Shown here in pieces: positions 10,546-19,152 of a stretch of DNA of 59,587 nucleotides. The stretch spans positions 1-59,587 of the IMG/VR virus record IMGVR_UViG_3300029309_000030; one strand, given 5' to 3'. The translations under genes and the position numbers were made by a program. The notes below the pieces were generated by a model that had not been told where the DNA came from, did not search any database, and worked only from the letters and a program-made list of their open reading frames with translations. How positions within the stretch are numbered: position 1 is the first letter of the stretch; the number at the start of each line of letters is the position of its first letter. The stretch is from a virus.

Positions 10546-10814
10546 TCATCTTCCCCCATGATACCCACTAAGTCATAGCCCAAATAAACTGCGTTTTCAG
10601 CAACCTGCTCTTCACCTTGCATGGCTTGTGCCCAATAAAGAAGTTGCTTAGCATCGTCTATGTCCAACTCTCTCACATCCTTTAGATTCATACCGTAGTG
10701 CGTCATTAGTAAATATTCCATTGCTTGTTTTTGGTAGCGAAGTCGGTCACTCACTGGTCTCCCGTTGATGAAGAACTTGATTTGTCCGACTTCGCTGGCC
10801 GAAAAACTAACCAT
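10539..10814 (-). CDS. Putative tail assembly chaperone, second component
   Basis: The product has 91 acidic residues and no recognised domain. It overlaps the preceding gene by 64 nt in the -1 frame relative to it, which is the geometry of the lambda G/GT tail chaperone pair. An ATG at 10814 with a weak AGGT upstream could also start it independently. Position between tail tube and tape-measure-like gene supports the role. The sequence contains DVRELDIDDAKQLLYWAQAM, a helical acidic segment seen in chaperones of this sort. Confidence 0.55.
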   Translation of the reverse strand: MVSFSASEVGQIKFFINGRPVSDRLRYQKQAMEYLLMTHYGMNLKDVRELDIDDAKQLLYWAQAMQGEEQVAENAVYLGYDLVGIMGEDEW

Positions 10815-11086
10815 TCCATAACCTGACTTGGGTCTGGTAAGAGGCTGGTAAGTTTCTTACCGTCTTCGGGCGATAGGCTTTCTACATCAATTTCTATAGA
10901 TTGCCCGGCTGGGTTTGTATAATGAAGCCAGTGGCTAAAAGCATGTCGCCAGTAGTCCGAAAAGTCTAGGCTACCGTGAGTCATTAACGGTGCTACTTTT
11001 TGAATATGATAAAAAGTCAAACGCCGCTTACTAACTTCTATTGGTTTACCATTTATTGTTATTTTACTCTTGTTCTCCTGTGACAT
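10751..11086 (-). CDS. Putative tail assembly chaperone, first component
   Basis: The product has 111 residues and starts at ATG 11086 inside the end of the upstream gene (23 nt overlap). The N-terminus (SKITINGKPIEVSKRRLTFYHIQKVAPLM) resembles the start of phage tail assembly chaperone or tail-tube-associated proteins. It ends in a low-complexity Ser-rich tail (KSDKSSSSSTGDQ). A T5 run within the overlap with the next gene could allow slippage, but no canonical slippery heptamer is present. Function is inferred from position. Confidence 0.55.
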   Translation of the reverse strand: MSQENKSKITINGKPIEVSKRRLTFYHIQKVAPLMTHGSLDFSDYWRHAFSHWLHYTNPAGQSIEIDVESLSPEDGKKLTSLLPDPSQVMEWLVFRPAKSDKSSSSSTGDQ

Positions 11087-11282
11087 ACTTACTCACTTCC
11101 TCGTCGGATAGTGCCTCTTCCGAGGGGCTATCCTCCAGTTTCAGGTGAGCGAATGGGTCATCACTGGCTCGTCCTGCTTCTGGGTCAAAGAGGTATTCTC
11201 CTCCCTCTTCCTCTTCTTCGATTGCTGACGGTAATCTAAACATGACGAATGGGTTGAGCGAAATTCTCTCTCTCATCGGCAT
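11064..11282 (-). CDS. Small acidic protein of the tail chaperone region
   Basis: The product has 72 residues, rich in Glu/Asp, with runs such as EEEEEGGEYLF and PSEEALSDEEVSKYV. It starts at ATG 11282, about 10 nt after the tail tube gene. The composition is like small acidic assembly factors or a chaperone subunit. Nothing identifies it further; its location between the tube gene and the putative chaperone pair is the only functional hint. Confidence 0.55.
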   Translation of the reverse strand: MPMRERISLNPFVMFRLPSAIEEEEEGGEYLFDPEAGRASDDPFAHLKLEDSPSEEALSDEEVSKYVTGEQE

Positions 11283-11291
11283 GTCAGTCCC

Positions 11292-13352
11292 TCAGCAATG
11301 GTAAATGGTATCTTCACTAATTACTTTAACATTCTGTGGTTTTAGTTTCAAAGTAGTAAACAATAGACCTTTGTCGTCAGGCACAGGTATTGCTAAATCA
11401 GTGATGATGTAATCGTCTATAATTATTCTAATACTAGGTATGGTATCAGAGCCAGTCGTTGTTGGTTTAGTGAAGTGCAACATGATTGTACCGCCAGTAG
11501 AATTTATTGCGCCGCCGCCTCGCTGCGTGTGAGTCCTCAATTCGTGAAATAACGCAGCGTCTTGAAGTGCTAGCGTCACCTCCATTTCAAACTGCTCTCT
11601 ACCTTCTCTGATTATCGAAGCGTTACGGGTTCCACCATATGGCACTTGTTTCAGACTCAGACCATTAGTGTCTACGCTTTCTGCCACTGGATTACTTTGT
11701 ATAGTGTGAAAGACCTCTACTCCAGTCTTACCTCTAAGTTCAAAGGCACTAACCAATCCTAAGTTTTGGTCAAACGCTGTAACACTTCCGTTGTAAAACA
11801 TAAACGGCTTTTCTGAGCCTTTGGCTATACCAGATGCCTTCCTACCTCTAAGCGTATCGGCAGTATTTTGAAACATTCTGTGAGCAGTATACCTGTCGCC
11901 TTTGTTACTCGCTTCTAGTCTACCCGTATCAGTGAAACAAGACAATGCGTCGAATATTGCACGATACTTCAACTCAGCATCAATAGTGCTTGATATCTCG
12001 TATTCAACTATTTTACAACCTCTAAATATCCGAGTAAGTTGTTTAGTGTCACCTGTAGCACCCGGAGCGATAGTGGTTTCATTGGTAGCGTTAAACGAAC
12101 CAGCATCTCGTGTTCTGACGCTATGTTCTAAGCAGAAACTCGGTATTGTATCACCAGAAAACAGCAGTCTGTGCACATGGTTGTCAATCTGTCGGTTAGA
12201 TTCTACATGAGGACTGCCGTCAGAATCATCGTCACGGTAGTGTCTCAACTCTAATGTGTCAGCGGTAGTGTGTTCAAACTGCCAATTACCGTCTACATAC
12301 AATCTAAATTTATTGCTACCTAGACTTTCTATTGCACTTATTCTTCTACACTCGTTGCTCTCTGCCCATTCAAAATGATGAGCGTCGCTGCTTAAATTAG
12401 AACTCGACTCATGTGGCCAATACTTGTCAGTATCAAGCGTTGGTGTTTTGTAAGTAGTCATAGGAACCAAGGTGCTATCTTTGATAAGTAAGTAGTCACC
12501 CACGGCTGCATCGGTGTTACTGCCAAATCGAACACTTGCAGATTGACTACTTAAGACATCAATATAACCTTGGCCGGGAGATACAGAGGCTACTATGCTC
12601 GGCACAGGACTAGTGCTGTGCACACGGTCTCCGCACTTCTCTTTGCTAACCACCTCCCTGCCCAAACTATAGAACAACCATTTAGGGCTATGCAAAGGCA
12701 TCTCGATTGCTCCACCCATGTGATGCACTTTGCCTGTTTGTTGGACTGCGACTTGTCTGCCCAAGCCTACGACATAGTAACTGTGCAAATCTACTTTGGT
12801 ATCGGGCAGCGTCATAAACGAAGCAAGTCCAATAAAACCGTCAATCAGACTGACCTCTTTAGAAGATGCTGCTGCCGTATTCATAACAGAATTAGTATCA
12901 CCTTGCACTGTCGGTAAACCAACTGAATGAATGAGAATAGCATCGCCTGTGCCGCTATTGACAGACGCTTGAAATGGTGTCAAAGCAGGTACAATCTTAA
13001 TTTTAGTAGAGTTACTGTCGAGTGTGTGGTCTATTATAGTGTAGACTTTGCTATTCAAGTCTGTATAGTAATAAGAAGAAAAATTGTTCGTGCCGACAGC
13101 AGAAGAATGGAATGTCATTTTTTGACCAATTAGCATGCCCAAAGGCATTTTCAAAATAGGCAGGGCTGGCTCAAATATACTTGTGTTGCCAGCGGCACTT
13201 GTACCGACAAACTGTATTTCAGTAAAGTCTGGAGATGAACTACTTGTAGTAGCAGTCCAAGTCCGTGGTATGTTATGTTCAATGAATAAACTAGTTTCCT
13301 GTCCCATAACAACTTCGGAGACATCTCCTTTGTAATGGGCACCAAAACTCAC
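11292..13352 (-). CDS. Probable major tail tube protein, enlarged
   Basis: The 686-residue product starts at GTG 13352 with GGAG upstream and overlaps the end of the tail-terminator gene by 4 nt. The C-terminal 60 residues (IPSIRIIIDDYIITDLAIPVPDDKGLLFTTLKLKP) read like the closing strands of a tail tube domain, and the N-terminus starts SFGAHYKGDVSEVV. The bulk is beta-rich, probably inserted surface domains, and much longer than a standard 150-300 residue tube protein. Placement between terminator and chaperones supports the call. It could instead be a sheath or a tube-sheath fusion, and no separate sheath gene was found. Confidence 0.6.
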   Translation of the reverse strand: MSFGAHYKGDVSEVVMGQETSLFIEHNIPRTWTATTSSSSPDFTEIQFVGTSAAGNTSIFEPALPILKMPLGMLIGQKMTFHSSAVGTNNFSSYYYTDLNSKVYTIIDHTLDSNSTKIKIVPALTPFQASVNSGTGDAILIHSVGLPTVQGDTNSVMNTAAASSKEVSLIDGFIGLASFMTLPDTKVDLHSYYVVGLGRQVAVQQTGKVHHMGGAIEMPLHSPKWLFYSLGREVVSKEKCGDRVHSTSPVPSIVASVSPGQGYIDVLSSQSASVRFGSNTDAAVGDYLLIKDSTLVPMTTYKTPTLDTDKYWPHESSSNLSSDAHHFEWAESNECRRISAIESLGSNKFRLYVDGNWQFEHTTADTLELRHYRDDDSDGSPHVESNRQIDNHVHRLLFSGDTIPSFCLEHSVRTRDAGSFNATNETTIAPGATGDTKQLTRIFRGCKIVEYEISSTIDAELKYRAIFDALSCFTDTGRLEASNKGDRYTAHRMFQNTADTLRGRKASGIAKGSEKPFMFYNGSVTAFDQNLGLVSAFELRGKTGVEVFHTIQSNPVAESVDTNGLSLKQVPYGGTRNASIIREGREQFEMEVTLALQDAALFHELRTHTQRGGGAINSTGGTIMLHFTKPTTTGSDTIPSIRIIIDDYIITDLAIPVPDDKGLLFTTLKLKPQNVKVISEDTIYHC

Positions 13353-13822
13353 GGTATCGACTCCGCTAATATTACAACTTCTACCTGAAAGGTATGTCTA
13401 AAGAGTTTCTTAGTTCGGTCAGACAAGTCAGTTCTGGTTTTCAAAACCATACGGTCAAAGTTAGCGCCGTCGCCTTTACGACTCGTGTGTATAATTCGGC
13501 GCATTTCGTTTTCCATTTTTCTCAACCTTGACCTACCCCTTGCAGTTCTCATGTCAATAGTTATGTTATAGCGGGTTGTAACAAAGTTGTAGAACAAATC
13601 TGGCACTCGCTCTTCTTCGGCAGTTTCGTAACAAAGAATGAAGTCGTGCCTTTGTAAATCTAACCTCTTACCTCTTTCCGGGCCCTCGCTAGCAATGTCT
13701 ATGATTATTGGTTTTACATTGTCAGTGTTACCTCTGTTCCAACCTGTACCAGTGCCAGCATCATGGTTGGCTTTTAACAAGTCGATGACTGTCTCCAGCG
13801 GCTCTTTGAATGTGGCAACCAT
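13349..13822 (-). CDS. Probable tail terminator / tail completion protein
   Basis: The product has 157 residues, starting at ATG 13822 in a TAATG overlap with the adaptor gene. The layout fits tail-terminator proteins: an N-terminal helix (EPLETVIDLLKAN), then a basic region (KRLDLQRHDFILCYE), then strands and helix (YNITIDMRTARGRSRLRKMENEMRRII) and a closing strand (TFQVEVVILAE). Its place between the adaptor and tail tube genes matches conserved order in head-tail modules. No enzymatic motif was seen. Confidence 0.6.
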   Translation of the reverse strand: MVATFKEPLETVIDLLKANHDAGTGTGWNRGNTDNVKPIIIDIASEGPERGKRLDLQRHDFILCYETAEEERVPDLFYNFVTTRYNITIDMRTARGRSRLRKMENEMRRIIHTSRKGDGANFDRMVLKTRTDLSDRTKKLFRHTFQVEVVILAESIP

Positions 13823-15399
13823 TAGGCGAACACCACCACTTCTTTGTAGCGGGTCAATATGTCTGCGGCTTCTTTACGGAACAACTGGATTTTAGAACCT
13901 AAGTCGACATTCTGAGAGCCCTCTGGTATCAAAACGCTGCGGTCATCTGACATCAGTAAATCAGCCGCTACCATCTTAGTAGCAGCCTCTTCTATCGCTT
14001 TCTCCACATATCTTTCTCCGTAGATATAAGATACCTTGACAGAGTTGTGTTCAAAGAAAGGATATGAATTGTTGAAATAAACTATTCCCATCTCTGCATC
14101 TAGCCACCAATCACGCAGTCTTGCTTGGTCACCAGCGGTTCCTGCTTGTAAACTGAGTTGAAGCAAGTGCTGGGTAATAGTTCCACTAGGCGCTAGTGAG
14201 CCTACTACAATTGCACAATCTGTAAACGAAGTAGCAGTAATTCCTTCGTAACGGATTATATTGGTTCCATCTGTAAATACACCTGCCTTGGCAAACCCAT
14301 TCGTACTGTCTACATTTACTGTGCTACCTAAAAAACTAGTAACTGTAGCGGTGTTCTTAGTAACTCGTGTAAAGTCTATATCAGCAGAATTGCTGACTAT
14401 GCTACAAACTTCACCTGCTTTGGTCTGTTTCAGACTAGTGACTTTCAGTTGCCCGCTACCATAGTCAGCATTAGCGCTCGCAAAGAATTCTTGATTGACA
14501 TTTGCTGCGACATTATTTGAGCCCTCTGGATAAAAAATAGGTAAAAATGTCACAATTGACTTCCCTACTCTGTCTTCGTTGTTAATCAAATCAGCAAGGC
14601 TTTGTGCAGCACTGATTTTGTCAGTTTTAACTGACCATTTTAATCCGCTTACTCCTGTCGAACTTAAAGCCTCGGCCTCTAATTTTGCTGCACTACCGTT
14701 ACCGGGTGACAATACAATTGATTTACCTGCAAGTGCTCTCACATCATCTGGTAATTGTATACGAACCTCAGCGCCACATATCTCTCTATAGTTTTCACCT
14801 TGCCACATTTCTATCCTAAGCATTTGTTGAACATTTCTAAACAATAGAGGCGTAGTACCAACATAGTCAGTAAAATATCTGCGTCTGTATGGTTTGTATG
14901 TATCAAAGTTTAGGTATTCCGCCGAGACTAGATAAGGTCTCCAAGCATTATGAGTGATGTTGTCAATGCGGTCTTGTACTTCTTTGATTCTAGTCTCTAC
15001 GGTAGAGCGCTTCATACCACGAGTTTTACCATTAGTAAATGATGCTAAATTTTGTACATGTCCATTATCTGTGGTTTCGTAAAGACCGGGATTTATTGGA
15101 GCAATAAATGATAACTTGACACCACTTGCTGTAGAGGTTATGCTTGTTATCGGTCTTTCTAGTCCTAGCGGGTCAGCGTCGCTGTAAATTAATATTGTAT
15201 CTCCAGTCGAAAATCCAATGTTTCTGTAATCTCCGCCTGTAACAAACACTGCATTTGCCTCTGCATTTGCAGACATTAGTACTGCTTCACTAGGGCCTAT
15301 ACCAAGTAGGTCTGCAACTTTTTGAGCAGTAGTGTAAACTATTGCATCAGGGTCGAAAGGCCGAGTCTCAGGCTCTCCGGGTGAAAATACTACAGGCAT
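13822..15399 (-). CDS. Head-tail adaptor (connector) protein with inserted domain
   Basis: The 525-residue product starts at ATG 15399 in a TAATG overlap, with GGGGGA upstream. The ends look like a phage connector: helical N-terminal segments (TTAQKVADLLGI; RSTVETRIKEVQDRIDNITHNAW) and a helical C-terminus (YVEKAIEEAATKMVAADLL through IQLFRKEAADILTRYKEVV). A large beta-rich middle (about 90-440) makes it much longer than the roughly 100-150 residue adaptors of well known phages. It probably binds below the portal and joins the tail. Confidence 0.6.
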   Translation of the reverse strand: MPVVFSPGEPETRPFDPDAIVYTTAQKVADLLGIGPSEAVLMSANAEANAVFVTGGDYRNIGFSTGDTILIYSDADPLGLERPITSITSTASGVKLSFIAPINPGLYETTDNGHVQNLASFTNGKTRGMKRSTVETRIKEVQDRIDNITHNAWRPYLVSAEYLNFDTYKPYRRRYFTDYVGTTPLLFRNVQQMLRIEMWQGENYREICGAEVRIQLPDDVRALAGKSIVLSPGNGSAAKLEAEALSSTGVSGLKWSVKTDKISAAQSLADLINNEDRVGKSIVTFLPIFYPEGSNNVAANVNQEFFASANADYGSGQLKVTSLKQTKAGEVCSIVSNSADIDFTRVTKNTATVTSFLGSTVNVDSTNGFAKAGVFTDGTNIIRYEGITATSFTDCAIVVGSLAPSGTITQHLLQLSLQAGTAGDQARLRDWWLDAEMGIVYFNNSYPFFEHNSVKVSYIYGERYVEKAIEEAATKMVAADLLMSDDRSVLIPEGSQNVDLGSKIQLFRKEAADILTRYKEVVVFA

Positions 15400-15869
15400 T
15401 ACTGTCCCCCTGCGGGATATTGTGCATAATGGTCTTGCATAGTGTAATTATTTTGAGGGTCTATTGCGTTGTAATAACTAGCCTGTTCTATTTGTTCCTG
15501 CAATGTCGGAGGAGGTAAACCTCGCTGTTCACGAGTTCTGTAATTACCATAACCATCAGGGTCTCTTTGAAGAGGGGAATAGAAATGATTAGTCGGACTT
15601 GCATTAGCAAAACCTCCTCCCGCTAAAGGTATTCCCATTTCATCTAGTATGTCGCTTATAGCATTGCGTTCAGCCATCATAGAAAGAGTATTTCCTGCAT
15701 CTAGGGCTCTATCATAACCTGACAACTTTGTCCCAGCAGGATATCTTGCATCATAGCGGCTGGAATAAGGAAAAGTCTGTTTAACATTTCTAACAAATTG
15801 TTTGGGCGCAAAACTCTGAAAGTTTTGTATTGATTTCAACAAATCCCACGCTGCATCAAAAGCCCTCAT
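15399..15869 (-). CDS. AW-LLK motif protein near the connector genes
   Basis: The product has 156 residues, starting at ATG 15869 with a GGGGAGAG site. It opens with MRAFDAAWDLLK, the helix shared by many proteins at 44206-52339, followed by a Pro/Tyr/Gln-rich, probably disordered body (YYNAIDPQNNYTMQDHY). It lies far from the main cluster of such proteins, inside the head-tail module, which suggests that the helix has a role in virion assembly. No enzymatic feature is visible. Confidence 0.65.
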   Translation of the reverse strand: MRAFDAAWDLLKSIQNFQSFAPKQFVRNVKQTFPYSSRYDARYPAGTKLSGYDRALDAGNTLSMMAERNAISDILDEMGIPLAGGGFANASPTNHFYSPLQRDPDGYGNYRTREQRGLPPPTLQEQIEQASYYNAIDPQNNYTMQDHYAQYPAGGQ

Positions 15870-15913
15870 CTGCTCTCCCCCTAACTAAGCCATGATACGA
15901 TACATGATTAAAT

Positions 15914-16198
15914 CTACTGCTCTTTCACTCCTAGATTGAAGTCCATTTGCTTGCCGCAAGTCCTGCACTTATCGACCCAACAGAAGTAAAGCATACCGCA
16001 ATGTTTGCATCGTGTACCGCTACCAATGTTCAAGACATCACCAGCGTTCTTGTTACGGTTACGCTGCTTAAGAGTGACACCTTCTAACGGTCTTTCTTCG
16101 TCGGTTTTAATAGAAGTGCCGTATGATTCGTTGAGCCGAATACCACGCTTCTGTAAACGCTTGATATCGTCAAGTCCTAAACTACCAAACGCATCCAT
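15914..16198 (-). CDS. Zinc-ribbon protein of the neck region
   Basis: The product has 94 residues, starting at ATG 16198 with an AGGTGG site. The C-terminal part carries a four-cysteine ribbon (CKHCG, then CRTCGK about 14 residues later). The N-terminus is charged (GLDDIKRLQKRGIRL). The zinc ribbon probably binds DNA or protein, and the location between small capsid-type genes and the adaptor suggests a virion or assembly component. It is not assignable to a named family. Confidence 0.65.
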   Translation of the reverse strand: MDAFGSLGLDDIKRLQKRGIRLNESYGTSIKTDEERPLEGVTLKQRNRNKNAGDVLNIGSGTRCKHCGMLYFCWVDKCRTCGKQMDFNLGVKEQ

Positions 16199-16207
16199 TC
16201 AACCACC

Positions 16208-16381
16208 TCAAGATGTGGTTACGAATATGTAGATGTTACCAAGTATAACTTGAGGGTCGGCAGAAACACATGTGTTGCCACCTATAGCAGTACTTATTGC
16301 ATTTTGTATGGTAGTTTTTCCACTACTAGTGTTAAAGTCTGCCTGTGCAAACGGGCCAAGTATCGTTACTGTTGTTGCCAA
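16208..16381 (-). CDS. Small 57-residue protein with TTG start
   Basis: The frame starts at TTG 16381, directly after an in-frame TGA, with GGTGAT at the right distance, and ends at 16208. The product (ATTVTILGPFAQADF to IYIFVTTS) has the composition of neighbouring beta-type capsid proteins. It fills the otherwise empty gap between 16198 and 16387 and has a good ribosome binding site, so it is probably real. Its C-terminal strand (GNIYIFVTT) resembles the N-terminal 'GNL..VTG' element of the adjacent paralogues, but this similarity is short. Confidence 0.6.
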   Translation of the reverse strand: MATTVTILGPFAQADFNTSSGKTTIQNAISTAIGGNTCVSADPQVILGNIYIFVTTS

Positions 16382-16386
16382 TCAAA

Positions 16387-17193
16387 TCACCTTCTTCCTA
16401 TAATTATAAATTTAAAATGTCCAAATATTGCTCTTTGAGGTTCGCCTGTTTCAAACAACTGTGGAAGTTGTACACCGACTTGAGCGGCAGCGAATAAGCC
16501 ACCAACTTCAGTTAAGTCTTCATTCGTTACTGGTCCACGCAAATAGACTTTATTTCTTTCTTCAATGAATTCAACACCCGGTCTAGTAACCTGTCTAGCA
16601 GGTTGTGAAGATGTGTGATATATTAGGTTTTTAGCGGGGAGGTTGGCAGGAGAGATAAAGTGTTTATCGGTCATCATTCCTGCTGGGACTATTCGACATT
16701 TTGGCTTATCGGTTCCCGATGTAGTTGGTATATCTAGCGTCACTATTTCTCCTACCTGATAACCCCTTCCAGCAGCAGACTGCTCCGTTTTATCACTAGA
16801 ATAAATAAGATTACTGTCTTGTTTTTGCACCGTGTTAGCGACAAACCTAGTGTCAACCATAACTCGTGCAACTTGCATACCTGTACCACTGCCTCCAATC
16901 ACTGGCACATTGATGTATGTTTCATTTGTTCTACCACCTGATGAAAGTGCACCTGCGTCGTCATCAAGATTGGTCCCTAATGTCATATATTGAAGGTCTA
17001 TAGGCTGCGTTGAGACATATCTAAAAGATAAAACTTCTCTCATAAAGTTACTTACATCTATAAATCCTTTATTATGCGTAGCACCATCTGCTGTGTTGAA
17101 TATTTGACTGTTATCCACTCTACCAGTAACTATTATTAAATTACCCACCGCTTGGGGGGCATCGAATCTTATTCCTGCATTGACATTGCCCAT
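16387..17193 (-). CDS. Capsid-associated beta protein, member 1 of a paralogous set
   Basis: The product has 268 residues. Near the N-terminus it has VGNLIIVTGRVDN, then GFIDVSNFMREVLSF, and it ends FKFIIIGRR. The same landmarks (GNL..(V/L)(T/S)G, a (I/F)D(F/V/L)S segment and a final (I/M)G(R/K/S)R) recur in the next genes. It is larger because of an inserted middle part and may sit on the capsid surface or neck. The function is inferred from neighbours only. Confidence 0.6.
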   Translation of the reverse strand: MGNVNAGIRFDAPQAVGNLIIVTGRVDNSQIFNTADGATHNKGFIDVSNFMREVLSFRYVSTQPIDLQYMTLGTNLDDDAGALSSGGRTNETYINVPVIGGSGTGMQVARVMVDTRFVANTVQKQDSNLIYSSDKTEQSAAGRGYQVGEIVTLDIPTTSGTDKPKCRIVPAGMMTDKHFISPANLPAKNLIYHTSSQPARQVTRPGVEFIEERNKVYLRGPVTNEDLTEVGGLFAAAQVGVQLPQLFETGEPQRAIFGHFKFIIIGRR

Positions 17194-17194
17194 A

Positions 17195-17947
17195 TTATCG
17201 CTTCCCTATCAAAGTAAATTCACATGTTCTCTTAACATTTTCATTAGAGTCATTTAAAAGCCCGCCATTACCGCTGTCAGAATAAAAATTAATTATTTTG
17301 ATTTTGGTATTATTCAGTAAAAGAGGAAAAAATTGCGCTGCAAAAGCCGCATTGTTATTACTCGTATCATCTCCATAAGCCAATATTTCTGCCCCACTTC
17401 CGCCGCCCGGCGCTGCTACAGTTATTTTTTCCAAAAAATGATAACCAGTACCGTGTGTGGTTACATCTACTGAGGTTACGGTTCCGCCACTAACTATTAC
17501 CGTTGCACGCCCATTATTAGCACCACTGTCCTGCCCAGTTAAAACTTGGCCGGTGTGGGTTCCATTGGAGTAACCGCTTCCGCCGTTAACGATGGCTATT
17601 TTACGCTCAGTACCATCTACATATGTCTGCTGACCACCTATAAGACCTCTTTGACTACCGTTGCTTTGTGAGACAATGCTCGATACACAAGGGAAATTAA
17701 GTATTTGCTGATTACCTTCATTCTTTAATGGAGCGTGAACTTGTATTTGTTCTATCACAGTAGGACTAGAACTGCCCGCAATAAAATCAAAATCTAGTAT
17801 TCGACTGACATGGTCAGAAAAATCAAAACCGCCCCGGTCACCGACTACGAGACCGACAGCACCTGTACTTATGTCTAGTTCCCCGCTCAAGAAAACTAAA
17901 TTACCTATGACGGATTTTCTTGCGTTGATTATAGTAGGCTTCGGCAT
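17195..17947 (-). CDS. Capsid-associated beta protein, member 2 of the paralogous set
   Basis: The product has 250 residues, starting at ATG 17947 in a TAATG overlap. Landmarks are IGNLVFLSGELD, GGFDFSDHVSRILDF and the end CEFTLIGKR. The middle contains a Gly-rich YxxG-type segment (IVNGGSGYSNGTHTGQVL; VTTHGTGYHFLEKI) similar to repeats found in phage structural proteins. It is likely a virion surface or decoration protein. Confidence 0.6.
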   Translation of the reverse strand: MPKPTIINARKSVIGNLVFLSGELDISTGAVGLVVGDRGGFDFSDHVSRILDFDFIAGSSSPTVIEQIQVHAPLKNEGNQQILNFPCVSSIVSQSNGSQRGLIGGQQTYVDGTERKIAIVNGGSGYSNGTHTGQVLTGQDSGANNGRATVIVSGGTVTSVDVTTHGTGYHFLEKITVAAPGGGSGAEILAYGDDTSNNNAAFAAQFFPLLLNNTKIKIINFYSDSGNGGLLNDSNENVKRTCEFTLIGKR

Positions 17948-18399
17948 TATCTTCTACTCCCTATGACTGTTAGTATTACATCTGTATTGTCGTTTACTGG
18001 TACCGCTTCGTAAGGCGTTGCGTTACTAGTTACGATAATTAGTTTAGTTTCATCTGCGTCTATATATACAAATGGTTGGATATTGAACTTTTCGTTGGTC
18101 GATAGCCCTCGTAAATCAAATGCTCCTTGGTCTGGTCCATTTCTTTTGAATAAACTATTATCCGTCTGAGTGGGAACACCCCGTTTACCCCTAGAAATTA
18201 TGTTAGCACTAAAGACTTCCCGCAAGCCCAATCTGCTGATAGATATAGTCAGTTCTTTTTGAAAATGGGCATCTGTTCTACTAAACACACCTTGGTCAGC
18301 AGTACTCGCATCAGTATGTGCAGGTATATCTATAGTCAACATTGTCAATTTGCCAATGTTACTGGTATCAGTCACAGTGAAATTAGTTAGTTCTGGCAT
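17947..18399 (-). CDS. Capsid-associated beta protein, member 3 of the paralogous set
   Basis: The product has 150 residues. It has IGKLTMLTIDIP near the N-terminus, a helical segment, and ends DVILTVIGSRR. The shared end pattern and the tandem position link it to the two following and one preceding gene. It could be a decoration or minor head protein. No known domain is recognised. Confidence 0.55.
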   Translation of the reverse strand: MPELTNFTVTDTSNIGKLTMLTIDIPAHTDASTADQGVFSRTDAHFQKELTISISRLGLREVFSANIISRGKRGVPTQTDNSLFKRNGPDQGAFDLRGLSTNEKFNIQPFVYIDADETKLIIVTSNATPYEAVPVNDNTDVILTVIGSRR

Positions 18400-18411
18400 T
18401 CAGTCACCGCC

Positions 18412-18693
18412 TTAGTTGCGGCTCCCCATGGCAAACCATGTGCCGTCTTGACCGTTAACATTCTGTATAACCAAACTGCTTCCGTTGATTAAAGCAAAAA
18501 CTCCGTCAACACCTGCACCTGTCCCAGCAGTTGAACTACCAGCGTTAGCACCACATGCTACTATATTTACAAGTAAACCAGAAAGGTCTATACTACCACC
18601 AGCATCGCTGCCACCGTTAGTAAATGTTCCAGTAACCATCAATAAGTTACCTAATGTGTGAGGTCTTTCATCTATTGTGCTTGCGAATGCCAT
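18412..18693 (-). CDS. Capsid-associated beta protein, member 4 (shortest) of the paralogous set
   Basis: The product has 93 residues, starting at ATG 18693 in a TAATG overlap with the HeH-domain gene. It shows LGNLLMVTGTFTN, GGSIDLSGLLVNI and the end WFAMGSRN, the compact form of the pattern seen in the three downstream genes. Gly/Ser/Ala-rich loops fill the rest. The small size and tandem duplication are typical of capsid decoration proteins. Confidence 0.55.
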   Translation of the reverse strand: MAFASTIDERPHTLGNLLMVTGTFTNGGSDAGGSIDLSGLLVNIVACGANAGSSTAGTGAGVDGVFALINGSSLVIQNVNGQDGTWFAMGSRN

Positions 18694-19142
18694 TATTCTT
18701 CAACTCCGTCTGTCTCTACGATAGGGTCCTCGACTATAGTCTCTTCTACCACTTCTTCTGCTACAGGCTCAGGAGTAACCTTCTCAACCACTGGCTCTGG
18801 TGCCGGTGGATTGAGTGTAATCTTTACCTTGTCCAAGAGTTTTGCTTTAGTAGCATACCCTTTGATAGATACTCCTTTGTCCTTTAACCATGCTGTGATA
18901 TCCTTCTTAGTCCAGCCTTCATCAGGTAGTCCGTCGCCACCTTCGTCTACTGTGATACCTACTCCCGGTGTAGTCTTAGCATCGCCCTCGACTACGAACA
19001 CTGTTGGGTTAGTGCAGATAGCAGTACGGTAAGCGTCTAGCCATTCTTGAGAAACCTCTTTGACTTCTCTTCTTATCCAGACTTCTTTAGTACCCGGTAC
19101 TTTCCTATAGGCGTAGTTACCTATGTATGTAACTGTAGGCAC
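18693..19142 (-). CDS. HeH/LEM-like domain neck protein
   Basis: The product has 149 residues from GTG 19142 (site GAGGTG). The N-terminus (VTYIGNYAYRKVPGTKEVWIRREV) is a small beta unit. Residues about 76-110 (WTKKDITAWLKDKGVSIKGYATKAKLLDKV) match the helix-extended-loop-helix fold seen in SAP/LEM/HeH domains, which bind nucleic acid or mediate assembly in several phage structural proteins. The acidic Pro/Val-rich tail (PEPVVEKVTPEPVAEEV) is probably disordered. The location just after the capsid gene fits a virion protein. Confidence 0.65.
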   Translation of the reverse strand: MPTVTYIGNYAYRKVPGTKEVWIRREVKEVSQEWLDAYRTAICTNPTVFVVEGDAKTTPGVGITVDEGGDGLPDEGWTKKDITAWLKDKGVSIKGYATKAKLLDKVKITLNPPAPEPVVEKVTPEPVAEEVVEETIVEDPIVETDGVEE

Positions 19143-19152
19143 TTAAAGCACC

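Noticed and set aside
18654-19032. Two rightward frames opposite the HeH-domain gene
   Set aside because: The leftward gene has a good ribosome site, stop-start coupling and a recognisable domain; the rightward frames are antisense shadows.
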